Source: an uncultured Anaerolineales bacterium (GTDB lineage Bacteria > Chloroflexota > Anaerolineae > Anaerolineales > Villigracilaceae). Taken from it: a stretch of DNA of 43,742 nucleotides. Position numbers and translations under genes: made by a program. The stretch spans positions 1 through 43,742 of the forward strand of contig CASGHD010000144.1 in the NCBI GenBank assembly GCA_949319575.1. Reading direction: 5' to 3'. The notes beneath the pieces are model-generated. The model searched no databases. It was not told the DNA's origin and saw nothing but the letters and a program-made list of their open reading frames with translations. Below, one piece after another: positions 13,927 through 22,941 of the stretch (within the stretch, counting starts at the first letter, position 1; the number at the start of each line of letters is the position of its first letter).

Positions 13927-16734
13927 ATGCCCCCCACCCTCTATCTCATTGACGGACACGCGCTTGCTTATCGAATGTATTTTGCATTGACGGCTGTTGG
14001 CGGGAGTCAACGCTGGCAGACCTCGAAGGGCGAACCCACCGCAGGGATTTATGGATTCGCGCGCGAACTCCTTCGCATCCTCGAACAGGAGCAACCCGAA
14101 TACCTCGCCGTTGCGTTCGACGTGGGCAAAACTTTTCGCGATGAAATTTTCCCCGCATACAAAGGGACGCGCGACAAAATGCCCGATGACTTGCGTCCAC
14201 AAATTAAACGCATCCGCGAGATGGTGGACGCGTTCAACATTCCGCGCCTCGAACTCGAAGGCTACGAAGCGGACGATGTGCTTGGTTCGGTGGCGCGCAT
14301 CGCGGCTGAACAGGGACTCGGCGTAAAAATTGTTACGGGTGACCGTGATCTTCTGCAACTCGTCAATAAACGCACATCGGTTTATCTCGCTGGCGATGAT
14401 AAGACGTTCATCAAAGATGAAGATGTGGTCAAAAAGCTCGGCGTTCCGCCGAAACAAGTGGTGGATTACAAAGCGCTCGTCGGCGACAAATCGGACAATA
14501 TCCCCGGCGTGGCGGGCGTGGGCGAAAAGACCGCGATTGCCCTGCTCGAAAAATATAAAACGCTGGATGGTATTTACAAAAATATCGAAAAGGTTGAGCC
14601 GCGTTGGAAGACAAAACTTGAAGCCAATAAAGAGAATGCCTATCTCAGTTACACGCTCGCGCAGATCAAAACGGATTTGAGTATCAAGCTAGATCTCGAA
14701 CACGCGAAGGCGCGCGACTTGAACGTCCCTGCGATTCAAGCCTTTTTCACAGAACTGGAATTCCGCACGTTGTTGAAGACGCTGGAAAAATTGACGGGGC
14801 AATCCGCTTCGTCTGCGAGTGGGACAAGCGCCTACCCTCCACCCAGCGCGAATGCAAGTGGACAGATGTCCATGTTTGCGAATGAGCCGCAGGTCGTTGT
14901 CTCGCCGAAAATCCAAACGAACATCACCGTCAACGTCGTTGACACCGAGAAAAAATTAGACGATCTCGTCAAAGCCTTGAACAAGGCGAAGATTATTTCG
15001 TTCGATACTGAAACAACATCAACAGAAGAAATGCGCGCGGACATCGTCGGCATTTCATTGGCAATCAAAGAGGGCGAAGGATATTACATTCCCATCGGTC
15101 ACAGCGCTGGGACAAATCTTCCCCTGAAAAAAGTTATCGCCGCGCTCGAAGCGCCGATGACGAATCCAAAAATCGGAAAGCTCGCGCACAACGCGAAATA
15201 CGATTACATCGTGCTGGCGCAACATGGACTCGTCGTCTCGCCGCTCACCTTTGACACGATGCTGGCTGAATTCATCGTTGACCCGTCCTCGCGCAATCTC
15301 GGCTTGAAGAATCTCGCCTTCGTCAAACTCGGCGAGGAGATGACTCACATCGAAGAGTTGATCGGCAAAGGCAAGAAGCAGATCAGCATGGCAGACGTGG
15401 CGATTGAATCCGTTGCGCCGTACGCGGTGGCAGACGCGGAAAACACACTGCGCCTCATGCCGCTCGAAGAAAAAGAACTGAAACGGGTCAACGGCGAAAA
15501 ACTGCTCGAAGAAATTGACATGCCGCTCACAGCCGTTCTCGCGGAGATGGAAATGACGGGCATCTCGCTCGATCTCCCATTCTTTGCTGAAATGGACAAG
15601 GAGTTAACGAAACGGCTTTCGCAAATCGAAAAGAAAGTTTACGACTCGGTCGGCAAGCCGTTCAACATCAACTCCACGCAACAACTTTCGGATGTGTTGT
15701 TCAAAACGCTCGCGCTCGAACCGCCCGATAAAAACAACAAAACCGCCAGCGGACATTACTCCACTGCGGCGGGCGTGCTGGATGAATTAAGCGGCAAGCA
15801 TCCTGTGGTGGATTGGGTGTTGGAACAGCGCGAACTCTCGAAGATAAAATCAACGTACGTGGATGCGCTGCCCGTCGCTATCAACCCGAAGACGAATCGA
15901 GTCCACACCTCGTATTCGCAAATCGGCGCGGTGACGGGACGACTCTCCTCCAACAACCCAAATTTGCAGAACATCCCGATTCGCACCGAGACGGGACGCC
16001 GCGTCCGCAATGGATTCATCGCGGGCAAAGGGAATTGGTTGATCTCGGTGGATTACTCGCAGATCGAGTTACGCATCGTCGCGCACATGGCTCAGGACGA
16101 GGGCATGCTCGCCGCCTTCCGCGCCGACGAGGACATCCACGCCACCACAGCCGCGGCAATTTACAACGTCGCGCTCGACGCGGTGACCAAAGATATGCGT
16201 CGTCACGCGAAGGCGATCAACTTCGGTCTGATCTACGGCATGTCTGCATTTGGGTTGATGCGCGGCACCGACCTCACGCTGGCAGAGGCGGAAAATTTCG
16301 TCAAAGCCTATTTCACAAAATTCCCCGGCGTGAAAAAATATCTGGATGGCATCCGCAAGCAAGCCGCGAGTCAGGGGTATGTGGAAACACTTCTCGGTCG
16401 CCGACGATATTTCCCCGCGCTGCAAGGCAGGACCAATCCGCAGTTGAAAGCCCGCGAAGAACGCGAAGCCATCAACGCGCCGATTCAGGGAACCGCGGCA
16501 GACATCATGAAGATCGCCATGTTGAAAATCCCGCCCGCGTTGAAAAAAGCGAAGTTGAGCGGCAAGATGCTGCTGCAAGTCCACGATGAACTCGTGTTGG
16601 AATGTCCAAAAGACGAAGTGGAAAAAACGGCGAAGGTCGTCAAAGAAACGATGGCGGACGCGTATGAGTTGGACATCCCCCTCTCCACCGAAGCGAGGTA
16701 TGGCGCGAATTGGGGCGAGATGAAAACGATATGA
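13927..16734 (+). CDS. polA: DNA polymerase I with active proofreading domain
   Basis: The 935-residue repair and Okazaki-fragment polymerase has three domains. The 5' nuclease (about 1-290) contains GYEADDVLGS, VTGDRDLLQL and GDKSDNIPGVAGVGEKTA. The 3'-5' exonuclease (about 325-510) keeps its metal-binding residues in SFDTETT, HNAKYDYIVL and AVADAENTL, so proofreading is likely intact, unlike in many thermophilic relatives. The polymerase domain (about 540-935) has SVDYSQIELRIVAHM, RRHAKAINFGLIYGMS and LLQVHDELVLE. Length and domain order are normal. The start ATG directly follows a short tandem repeat. Confidence 0.97.
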   Translation: MPPTLYLIDGHALAYRMYFALTAVGGSQRWQTSKGEPTAGIYGFARELLRILEQEQPEYLAVAFDVGKTFRDEIFPAYKGTRDKMPDDLRPQIKRIREMVDAFNIPRLELEGYEADDVLGSVARIAAEQGLGVKIVTGDRDLLQLVNKRTSVYLAGDDKTFIKDEDVVKKLGVPPKQVVDYKALVGDKSDNIPGVAGVGEKTAIALLEKYKTLDGIYKNIEKVEPRWKTKLEANKENAYLSYTLAQIKTDLSIKLDLEHAKARDLNVPAIQAFFTELEFRTLLKTLEKLTGQSASSASGTSAYPPPSANASGQMSMFANEPQVVVSPKIQTNITVNVVDTEKKLDDLVKALNKAKIISFDTETTSTEEMRADIVGISLAIKEGEGYYIPIGHSAGTNLPLKKVIAALEAPMTNPKIGKLAHNAKYDYIVLAQHGLVVSPLTFDTMLAEFIVDPSSRNLGLKNLAFVKLGEEMTHIEELIGKGKKQISMADVAIESVAPYAVADAENTLRLMPLEEKELKRVNGEKLLEEIDMPLTAVLAEMEMTGISLDLPFFAEMDKELTKRLSQIEKKVYDSVGKPFNINSTQQLSDVLFKTLALEPPDKNNKTASGHYSTAAGVLDELSGKHPVVDWVLEQRELSKIKSTYVDALPVAINPKTNRVHTSYSQIGAVTGRLSSNNPNLQNIPIRTETGRRVRNGFIAGKGNWLISVDYSQIELRIVAHMAQDEGMLAAFRADEDIHATTAAAIYNVALDAVTKDMRRHAKAINFGLIYGMSAFGLMRGTDLTLAEAENFVKAYFTKFPGVKKYLDGIRKQAASQGYVETLLGRRRYFPALQGRTNPQLKAREEREAINAPIQGTAADIMKIAMLKIPPALKKAKLSGKMLLQVHDELVLECPKDEVEKTAKVVKETMADAYELDIPLSTEARYGANWGEMKTI

Positions 16735-16747
16735 AGTAGGCCCTTTG

Positions 16748-16774
16748 GTAGGTCACGCTTGAAGCATGACCTAC
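16748..16774. repeat. Palindrome between polA and the TPR gene
   Basis: GTAGGTCA (16748-16755) and TGACCTAC (16767-16774) are perfect arms, and GCTT/AAGC inside also pair. It lies 3 bases upstream of a -10 box, so it could be an operator or a dispersed palindromic repeat. Confidence 0.6.
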
Positions 16775-16776
16775 GT

Positions 16777-16782
16777 TATAAT
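16777..16782 (+). promoter_or_regulatory. -10 box of the TPR gene, leaderless type
   Basis: TATAAT gives a predicted +1 at 16789, one base before ATG 16790. Confidence 0.65.
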
Positions 16783-16789
16783 ACGCGTC

Positions 16790-19105
16790 ATGCCCGGAAA
16801 CGAAGACATCTTCCAAAAAGCAATGAATGAGGGACATTCCTCTGCGTGGGATCAGGAGTGGCATAAAGCCGCGTCTGCCTATCGCAAAGCCCTGCAAGAA
16901 ATGCCCGACCAGCCGAAGGCGTTGAACAGCCTCGGGCTGGCGTTATTCCAATTAGGCGAGTTCGATGAAGCGATGCAGATCTACAAGCGCGTGGCGCAGA
17001 TCTCATCGCAAGACCCCGTGCCGATGGAAAAACTGGCGCAACTATTGGAACGCACCGGGCGCCTGAAGGAAGCCATCGAGGCATCCACTCGCGCCGCTGA
17101 ACTGTTCCTCAACCAGCGCGATGTTGACAAAGCCATGGAAAACTGGGTGCGCGTCACTTCCCTGGACCCTGAAAATATCCTCGCCCATTCCCGCCTTGCA
17201 TTGGCGCACGAAAAACTAGGGCACAAACCGCAGGCAGTGACCGAGTACGTGGCGGTTGCCAGCCTCGTCCAGCGCACCGGCAATGTGGAAAAAACCAACG
17301 AACTGGTCAACAAAGCCCTGCAAATCCTGCCCGATAGCGCCGATGCAAAACAGGCGCAGGCGCTTCTACGCTCGGGACAACTGCTCCCCAAACCCCTGCG
17401 CCCCAAAGGTGGGACGGGTCCCATCGCCATGGCGCAAGTGAAGCAGTTGGACAAGCGCAAGACAGAATCCGATTCCGAACTCGACCCTGTGGCTGAAGCG
17501 CGCCAGAAGTCGCTCACCCGCCTCGCGGAAATTCTCTTCGAATACACCACCGACGAATCCAACACCGTGCAGGCGAAACGCGGGTTACAGGCGCTTATGC
17601 GCGGCACCGGTCAACTTTCGATGCAATCCTCCGAACAGACCAAAGTGGTGTTGCACCTCGGCTCCGCCATCGACATGCAATCTAAGGGCAACGACGCCCA
17701 AGCCGCCGAGGAGCTGGAACACGCCCTCGAAGCGGGATTTAACCATCCCGCCCTGTATTTCAATTTGGGGTTACTCCGCTCGAAGATCGACCGGCATGAA
17801 TCCGCGCTACGGAATTTACAAAACGCCGTCAAGCATGCCGAGTTCGGTCTGGGGGCGCGCTTGTTGATGGGACAGATCAACCAGAAAATGGGGCGCTTCG
17901 GTGCCGCCTCCATCGAATTCCTCGAAGCGTTGAAGATTGCCGACGGGCAGGTGGCTCCAGCCGAACAGGCAGATGAGATCCGCCAGATGTACGAGCCGCT
18001 CATCGAAGCGCAGGCGTCCGTCAAAGAAGAGGGAGTCCTGAACCGCTTGTGCGACAATATCAACGACATGTTGATGCGCAGGAACTGGCGCGAACACCTG
18101 AGCAAGGCGCGCGAAGAACTCCAACGCACCAACGAGAGCGATATGCCCCTGCCGCTGGCAGATATGCTCATGCAGGCGCAATCGAGCGCGGCGCTCGAAG
18201 TGATCAGCCATGTCCATCATCTGGCGCGCGCCGGTCAATTGCGCACCGCCATGGAGGAGGCGTACGGCGCGTTGGCGCACGCGCCCACCTACTTGCCGCT
18301 CCACATCCTGATGGGTGACCTGCTCGTGCGCCAGGAACACACACAGGAAGCGATCGCAAAATACATGACCGTGGCGCAGGCATACAGCGTGCGCGGCGAA
18401 ACGGCGCAATCTGCCAAGATGTTGCAACGCGTGGTGCAACTTGCCCCCATGGATATGTCGGCGCGCTCGAGATTGATCGACCAACTCATCTCGCGCGGGC
18501 AGGTGGATGACGCCATCCGCGAGTACATCGAACTCGCCGATATCTACTACCGCCTCGCCGATCTCGACATGGCGCGTAAAACATTCACCACTGCCCTGCG
18601 CGTCGTCCAACAGCACAACGTCGACCGCTCATGGAACTTTCACATCCTGCAACGCATGGCGGATATCGACATGCAGAGACTTGATTGGAAGCAAGCCATA
18701 CGCGTCTACGAACAGATCCGCACGCTTCGCCCCGACGATGAAGCGACGCGTAAAAGTCTGATCGATCTCAACTTTAAACTGGGTCAGCCCGCCCAGGCAA
18801 ACGCGGAGATCGAAAGTTACCTTTCCTACTTGCAATCGAGTAACCGCGACGCGCAGATCGTCCCATTCATCGAAGAGGTGCTCAACGAACGCCCCAGCGA
18901 TATGTTGGTGAAACGCGCGCTGGCGCAAGCCTATCAACAGGCGGGGCGCGTGGAGGATGCGGTGGCTCAACTTGACACCGTTGCCGATACATTGTTGAGT
19001 GTCGGCAAGAAAGAGGAGGCAATGATGATCGTGAATCAGATCCTCCTGCTCAACCCGCCGAATTCGGAGCAGTATCGTCAGCTTTTGAGTCAGATACAGC
19101 AGTGA
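16790..19105 (+). CDS. Large tetratricopeptide-repeat protein
   Basis: The protein has about 771 residues made almost entirely of TPR-like helical repeats, for example EWHKAASAYRKALQEMPDQPKALNSLGLALFQLGE near the start and repeated units with Tyr/Ala/Leu at the usual positions to the end. There is no signal peptide, membrane segment or enzyme domain, so it is probably a cytosolic scaffold. ATG 16790 was chosen because the -10 box at 16777-16782 would start transcription one base upstream. An in-frame start at 16766 would lie inside the palindrome and before the promoter. It stands alone between polA and a terminator. Partners and function are unknown. Confidence 0.8.
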   Translation: MPGNEDIFQKAMNEGHSSAWDQEWHKAASAYRKALQEMPDQPKALNSLGLALFQLGEFDEAMQIYKRVAQISSQDPVPMEKLAQLLERTGRLKEAIEASTRAAELFLNQRDVDKAMENWVRVTSLDPENILAHSRLALAHEKLGHKPQAVTEYVAVASLVQRTGNVEKTNELVNKALQILPDSADAKQAQALLRSGQLLPKPLRPKGGTGPIAMAQVKQLDKRKTESDSELDPVAEARQKSLTRLAEILFEYTTDESNTVQAKRGLQALMRGTGQLSMQSSEQTKVVLHLGSAIDMQSKGNDAQAAEELEHALEAGFNHPALYFNLGLLRSKIDRHESALRNLQNAVKHAEFGLGARLLMGQINQKMGRFGAASIEFLEALKIADGQVAPAEQADEIRQMYEPLIEAQASVKEEGVLNRLCDNINDMLMRRNWREHLSKAREELQRTNESDMPLPLADMLMQAQSSAALEVISHVHHLARAGQLRTAMEEAYGALAHAPTYLPLHILMGDLLVRQEHTQEAIAKYMTVAQAYSVRGETAQSAKMLQRVVQLAPMDMSARSRLIDQLISRGQVDDAIREYIELADIYYRLADLDMARKTFTTALRVVQQHNVDRSWNFHILQRMADIDMQRLDWKQAIRVYEQIRTLRPDDEATRKSLIDLNFKLGQPAQANAEIESYLSYLQSSNRDAQIVPFIEEVLNERPSDMLVKRALAQAYQQAGRVEDAVAQLDTVADTLLSVGKKEEAMMIVNQILLLNPPNSEQYRQLLSQIQQ

Positions 19106-19110
19106 CTCCA

Positions 19111-19142
19111 CCCCGCCCAGCAAATGAGGCGGGATTTTTTTC
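19111..19142 (+). terminator. Rho-independent terminator after the TPR gene
   Basis: The stem CCCGCC (from 19112)/GGCGGG (19128-19133), with a 10-base loop, is followed by A and a long T run. It starts about 6 bases after the stop codon. Confidence 0.85.
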
Positions 19143-19194
19143 GCATCTTTCCCAATTTCAAATTGACTCTGCTCACTAGCCTCTCACACGCTGA

Positions 19195-19203
19195 TGCTAT
19201 AAT
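19195..19203 (+). promoter_or_regulatory. Extended -10 promoter of ctaA
   Basis: TGC directly precedes TATAAT at 19198-19203. In contrast to several other genes in the window, a leader of about 60 bases follows, containing a weak GCGAGATGC/GCGTATCTC hairpin and a ribosome site (GGAGGGG) before ATG 19272. Confidence 0.6.
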
Positions 19204-19271
19204 CGCAAACCGTAGGGCGAGATGCTTCGCGTATCTCCCGCTATAAAACTCTCTTTTCTGGAGGGGCAAGA

Positions 19272-20306
19272 ATGCCTCAAACCCAAAACCGCGCCGTGAT
19301 GAAATGGCTGTACGCCTTTGCCTCCGTTGTGGCGTTCCTCATCGTCTTCGGCGGATTCGTCCGCCTCACCCGCTCCGGGCTTTCCATTGTGGAATGGAAT
19401 CCCATCAGCGGGACGGTTCCCCCGCTCAGCCATTCCGCCTGGCAGGAGGAATTTGCCAAATACCAGCAAACGCCCGAATACATCAAAGTTAACACAGGGA
19501 TGACGCTCGAAGAATATCAATACATTTTCTACATCGAGTGGATTCACCGCTTCATCGCGCGCTTTGCCGGGCTGGTCTACGCCATACCCGTTTTCTACTT
19601 CCTGTTCAAGAAAGCCATCCCGTGGAAGGAATTTGGCATCTATTTCGTGATGGGGATGCTCTTTATCTCGCAAGCCTTCGCAGGCTGGATCATGGTCGCC
19701 AGCGGGCTTGTTGACCGCCCGGAAGTGAGTCACTTCAACCTGACGATTCACCTCCTGCTCGCCTTGACCCTGTTCGGTCTCGCGGTGTGGACGATACTCG
19801 GGCACAAATACGGTTTTCACCCATCCGGCAAGAAAGCGCGCTGGTCTGCCCCATCGAAGTTCGCCTTGCTGTATTTCATCCTGCTGATCGCGCAGATCAC
19901 CTACGGCGGCATGACCGCGGGACTCAAGGCTGGTCACGTTTCAAGCACATGGCCCCTCATGTTCGGCAAACTCATCCCGCCTAACCTGTTCAACCCGCTC
20001 ATCAGCGTATTTGAAATGCCGCAGACCATCGTTTTCATCCATCGCTGGTTCGCCTTCGCCGTGCTGGTTGCCGCGTACTTCATGTACAACAAAGCGCGCA
20101 AACAGAACTATCACGTCGAAATCAAAAACGGACTCGCGCACCTCGTTGGCGCGATCGTTCTGCAAATCACGCTCGGCGTTCTCACGATCCTGTCGTATGT
20201 GAATATCGTCGTTGCCCTGCTCCATCAAGCCACCGCCATTGGGCTGTTCGCTCTCGGCGTATATTTCATCCACCGCTTCCGCGCATTGGATACAAAGGAA
20301 ATCTAA
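19272..20306 (+). CDS. ctaA: Haem A synthase (CtaA/Cox15 family)
   Basis: CtaA oxidises haem O to haem A in the membrane for a-type oxidases. The 344-residue protein has eight predicted membrane segments. Family motifs are GGFVRLTRSGLSIVEWNPISG near residues 26-46, IFYIEWIHRFIARFAGL with a haem-ligand His, the second half-repeat GGMTAGLKAGHVSSTWPLM, and FIHRWFAFAVL plus ALLHQATAIGLF with further conserved His. GGAGGGG lies 6-12 bases before the ATG. The gene is next to a small membrane-anchored protein and faces the respiratory cluster, which fits haem A supply to the oxidase at 26.3-28.5 kb. Confidence 0.93.
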   Translation: MPQTQNRAVMKWLYAFASVVAFLIVFGGFVRLTRSGLSIVEWNPISGTVPPLSHSAWQEEFAKYQQTPEYIKVNTGMTLEEYQYIFYIEWIHRFIARFAGLVYAIPVFYFLFKKAIPWKEFGIYFVMGMLFISQAFAGWIMVASGLVDRPEVSHFNLTIHLLLALTLFGLAVWTILGHKYGFHPSGKKARWSAPSKFALLYFILLIAQITYGGMTAGLKAGHVSSTWPLMFGKLIPPNLFNPLISVFEMPQTIVFIHRWFAFAVLVAAYFMYNKARKQNYHVEIKNGLAHLVGAIVLQITLGVLTILSYVNIVVALLHQATAIGLFALGVYFIHRFRALDTKEI

Positions 20307-20307
20307 C

Positions 20308-20796
20308 ATGAAAAAAATAACATGGATCGTTGCCGCCCTGCTGGTACTCATCCCCTCGATCTCGGCTCTTGCCAAAGGCGAATTCACCTACATCACCGTC
20401 AAGGGACCAGGCATCATGGGCGATCTGACCATCTCCAACCCGGCGCTAACAGAAAGCTTCATGGCGTTCGCCGATTTTTCGCAAGGTTCGATCGACGCTC
20501 CCGCTGACCCGGGCGAGGGATATCAAATCATCCGCTCTTATGTGGTAGACAACAAAGAAGCGCCATTCGATTTGCTCTATTACTATCCCTACACCGGCTT
20601 CGTATACTACGATGGCATCGCAAACGGTTCCTCCGAATACGACAAAAAGTGGTACACAGCCGACCCGTCGGCAAGACAACCGTTCCAATCCGCGCTCAAA
20701 CAACGCGCCCTGCTAACGTGGCTTCCGCTGGTCGTGCTGGCTGTGATTCTGGTCGTGTTCTTTGTCGCATATCGGAAGAAAAGTAACCTCGCCTGA
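20308..20796 (+). CDS. Secreted, C-terminally membrane-anchored protein of unknown function
   Basis: The protein has 162 residues. A signal peptide (MKKITWIVAALLVLIPSISALA) is followed by an external domain of about 110 residues rich in Tyr and acidic residues (YYYPYTGFVYYDG, SSEYDKKWYTAD). A C-terminal membrane helix (LPLVVLAVILVVFFVAY) and a basic tail (RKKSNLA) complete it. ATG 20308 is preceded by AAAGGAA at 20294-20300 and starts one base after ctaA ends, so the two are co-transcribed. This suggests a role in oxidase or haem A assembly, but no family was recognised and there is no CxxC or other metal motif. Confidence 0.75.
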   Translation: MKKITWIVAALLVLIPSISALAKGEFTYITVKGPGIMGDLTISNPALTESFMAFADFSQGSIDAPADPGEGYQIIRSYVVDNKEAPFDLLYYYPYTGFVYYDGIANGSSEYDKKWYTADPSARQPFQSALKQRALLTWLPLVVLAVILVVFFVAYRKKSNLA

Positions 20797-20799
20797 TAT

Positions 20800-20846
20800 A
20801 AAAAAACACCCTCTCCAGAAATCGAATCGGATTTCTGGAGAGGGTG
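20800..20846 (-). terminator. Rho-independent terminator of the cytochrome b fusion operon
   Basis: A perfect 17-bp stem (20807-20823 and 20830-20846) with a 6-base loop is followed on the minus strand by a run of U (A at 20800-20806 on plus). It sits between convergent genes. Confidence 0.9.
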
Positions 20847-20863
20847 AACAATGAAGCGGGGCT

Positions 20864-22924
20864 TTATCTCAACACAAACGTATCCGTCTTCTCATCGTAC
20901 GCCAGAATATTCACCTTCCCCTGTTCAAAATGTACTTCGCCTGAAAACGCCAGGCGGTAATCATCCGAGTCATCCTTGATGAAAACCTCCACGAGGCGCG
21001 TTCCGGGGTCCACTTCGAGAAACTCAAGCGCGGCAATGCGGCCATTGCCGCTAATGCCGGTCGGCTTAAAGACATCCTCAAACTCGGTCTCGCCGTCAAT
21101 GACGACGCGCACGCTCATCGGGAAATGCGTGCCGCCGAAGATCTTCTCCGGGTCGGCGCCTTCGGGCAGGGTGATGCCCTCGGGTATTTCAGAAAGTTCA
21201 ACCTTGCCTTTCGCGTCCACTGCGATGCGCAAGGCAGATTCATCCGCCGCCGCCATTCCGGTACGCACATCCAGCGGCAAGGCTATCGCAAACAAGCCCA
21301 ACAACAAAACTGTTCCGATCAACCCGCCAACAAGCGACGGCACAAGTTTGTTCCGCTGCTTGATCTCCGGCAGAATCGGTTGCGGCTTATTTTTCTGCCC
21401 CGCCTCGCTATGCAAAACATCGAGCAGTTTTTCCACAGGCTTCGGGTCGGTCGGGGTTGCCTCCAGCCAATGCAAACCTTCTCCCACTAACGCAGGACGA
21501 AGTTGCAGACGGTTCAGAATCGAATACGCGTCTTCGCGGTTCACGTTGTCGTAATAAGGAGACGACACAAGCGCCAAGTCTCGGACACCTTCATTTTGCA
21601 GGGACTTGACCCAATCGATATTGACCGCGCCGATGCTCGGCAAAACCGCCGTGATGACGCGCCCCGCATCCTTCGTCCCCCACTCTGTCACGCCGACTGC
21701 GGCTTTCTCTTCATTGACGTTTAACTTCGCAGGCAAGCCGCCGAGTGTTTGAGTCCGTTGGCTGGCAAACAACACAGTCACGGGATGACCATCTTTCATT
21801 TCGCGCTTCACCGCGCCCTTCACCACGCCGAAGACCTGCTCGCCGTTATAGCCGCCTTTCAGATCCAGCGCGTCCACCGGGCATGCGCCGACGCAGATCC
21901 CGCACGCCGTGCATTGACTCGCGTTGACCACCGCCAGTTTCGGGTAACCCGAATCGTCATTGCGTTCCACCATGCGGATCGCGTCATACGGGCAGTCGGT
22001 ATAACACAACGTGCACCCCGTGCATTTCGCGTCTGTGACGATGGCGGGACCCTCGTCACGACCGGAGGCAAGCCACGGGAGGAAGAACAGGCTTCCCACG
22101 AGAAGGATCGCCAATCCCCAAAAGATGACGTTGCCCCACATATCCGTCAGAGGCAGGAGGATGAGATACAAACTGTCCACCGGCACCGACTCGACCATTC
22201 TGCCAAGATCGGCAGGCTGGTACGACATGGCGGGACGGATGAGCGAAAGCACGATCAGCCCGACCAACGCCTGAGCCGCCGCCCAGCGCGGAGTCCACCA
22301 GCGGGCGCGCGAGAGACGCAGGCTGTGAATGTTGATGAAGAAGAACGCAATGAGTGGAACAAACAAGTGCAGGAACAGGATGATCACAAAGTTTGAAAAC
22401 GTGCGCGAGGCAAGGTCGATCGAGATGTACGTGAGACCGGAATAGCCCGCGATGTTTTCCATCATAAATTCGGTCATCCACTGGGCGCGCTCATCCCAGA
22501 TCATCCAATACCCGAATGTGCCGGTCAACCACACCATCGCCAACATGATCCAGCCGCTCGTCCAAGCCAGCCAGCGCGGACCCCAGAAGCGGTCGCCGGT
22601 AAACATGCGGAACAAGTGCAAGAGGATGAGGATGATCATCGCGTCGGAGGCGTAGCGATGCACACTGCGGATCAACGAGCCGTACCATGTAGAACTAATC
22701 TTCGCCACCGTATCGTAAGCGACTTCCGCGCCGGGGCGATAGAAAAGTGTCAGGTACGCGCCGGTGGCGATCAACACAACCAACATAAAGATCGTCAGCG
22801 TGCCAAGATGTTGGAGCGGATTGAAATCCGATTTGGCGAAGCGGCTGACGACGCCCTCGACGGAGATCCAACCTTTTTCAAGCGCGCGTATGAAGCGCCG
22901 TTCAGTATAGAGTTTTTTTGTCAT
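20864..22924 (-). CDS. Cytochrome b6-like / 2x[4Fe-4S] ferredoxin / FlpD-like fusion
   Basis: The protein has 686 residues from ATG 22924, which has AAGGAA just upstream. A TTG at 22945 overlapping the previous stop is possible but less likely. The first part is a cytochrome b6-like domain with two haem-ligand His pairs, in RSVHRYASDAMIILILLHLF and ILFLHLFVPLIAFFFINIHS, each 13-14 residues apart. More membrane helices follow, then two full ferredoxin clusters (CTGCTLCYTDCP and CTACGICVGACP). Next is a domain resembling MvhD/FlpD or HdrA-associated electron-transfer subunits but with no cysteines, then one membrane helix and a beta-rich C-terminal domain. It probably oxidises or reduces menaquinol. 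The fusion is unusual. It follows the copper ATPase gene in an operon. Confidence 0.82.
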   Translation of the reverse strand: MTKKLYTERRFIRALEKGWISVEGVVSRFAKSDFNPLQHLGTLTIFMLVVLIATGAYLTLFYRPGAEVAYDTVAKISSTWYGSLIRSVHRYASDAMIILILLHLFRMFTGDRFWGPRWLAWTSGWIMLAMVWLTGTFGYWMIWDERAQWMTEFMMENIAGYSGLTYISIDLASRTFSNFVIILFLHLFVPLIAFFFINIHSLRLSRARWWTPRWAAAQALVGLIVLSLIRPAMSYQPADLGRMVESVPVDSLYLILLPLTDMWGNVIFWGLAILLVGSLFFLPWLASGRDEGPAIVTDAKCTGCTLCYTDCPYDAIRMVERNDDSGYPKLAVVNASQCTACGICVGACPVDALDLKGGYNGEQVFGVVKGAVKREMKDGHPVTVLFASQRTQTLGGLPAKLNVNEEKAAVGVTEWGTKDAGRVITAVLPSIGAVNIDWVKSLQNEGVRDLALVSSPYYDNVNREDAYSILNRLQLRPALVGEGLHWLEATPTDPKPVEKLLDVLHSEAGQKNKPQPILPEIKQRNKLVPSLVGGLIGTVLLLGLFAIALPLDVRTGMAAADESALRIAVDAKGKVELSEIPEGITLPEGADPEKIFGGTHFPMSVRVVIDGETEFEDVFKPTGISGNGRIAALEFLEVDPGTRLVEVFIKDDSDDYRLAFSGEVHFEQGKVNILAYDEKTDTFVLR

Positions 22925-22941
22925 CGGTTCCTTATTCTCTA

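Noticed and set aside
15813-16589. Plus-strand alternative frame inside polA
   Set aside because: polA motifs lie in the other frame without interruption.
17816-18616. Minus-strand frame of 266 codons opposite the TPR gene
   Set aside because: The composition is that of an antisense shadow, and the TPR repeats on the plus strand explain the sequence.
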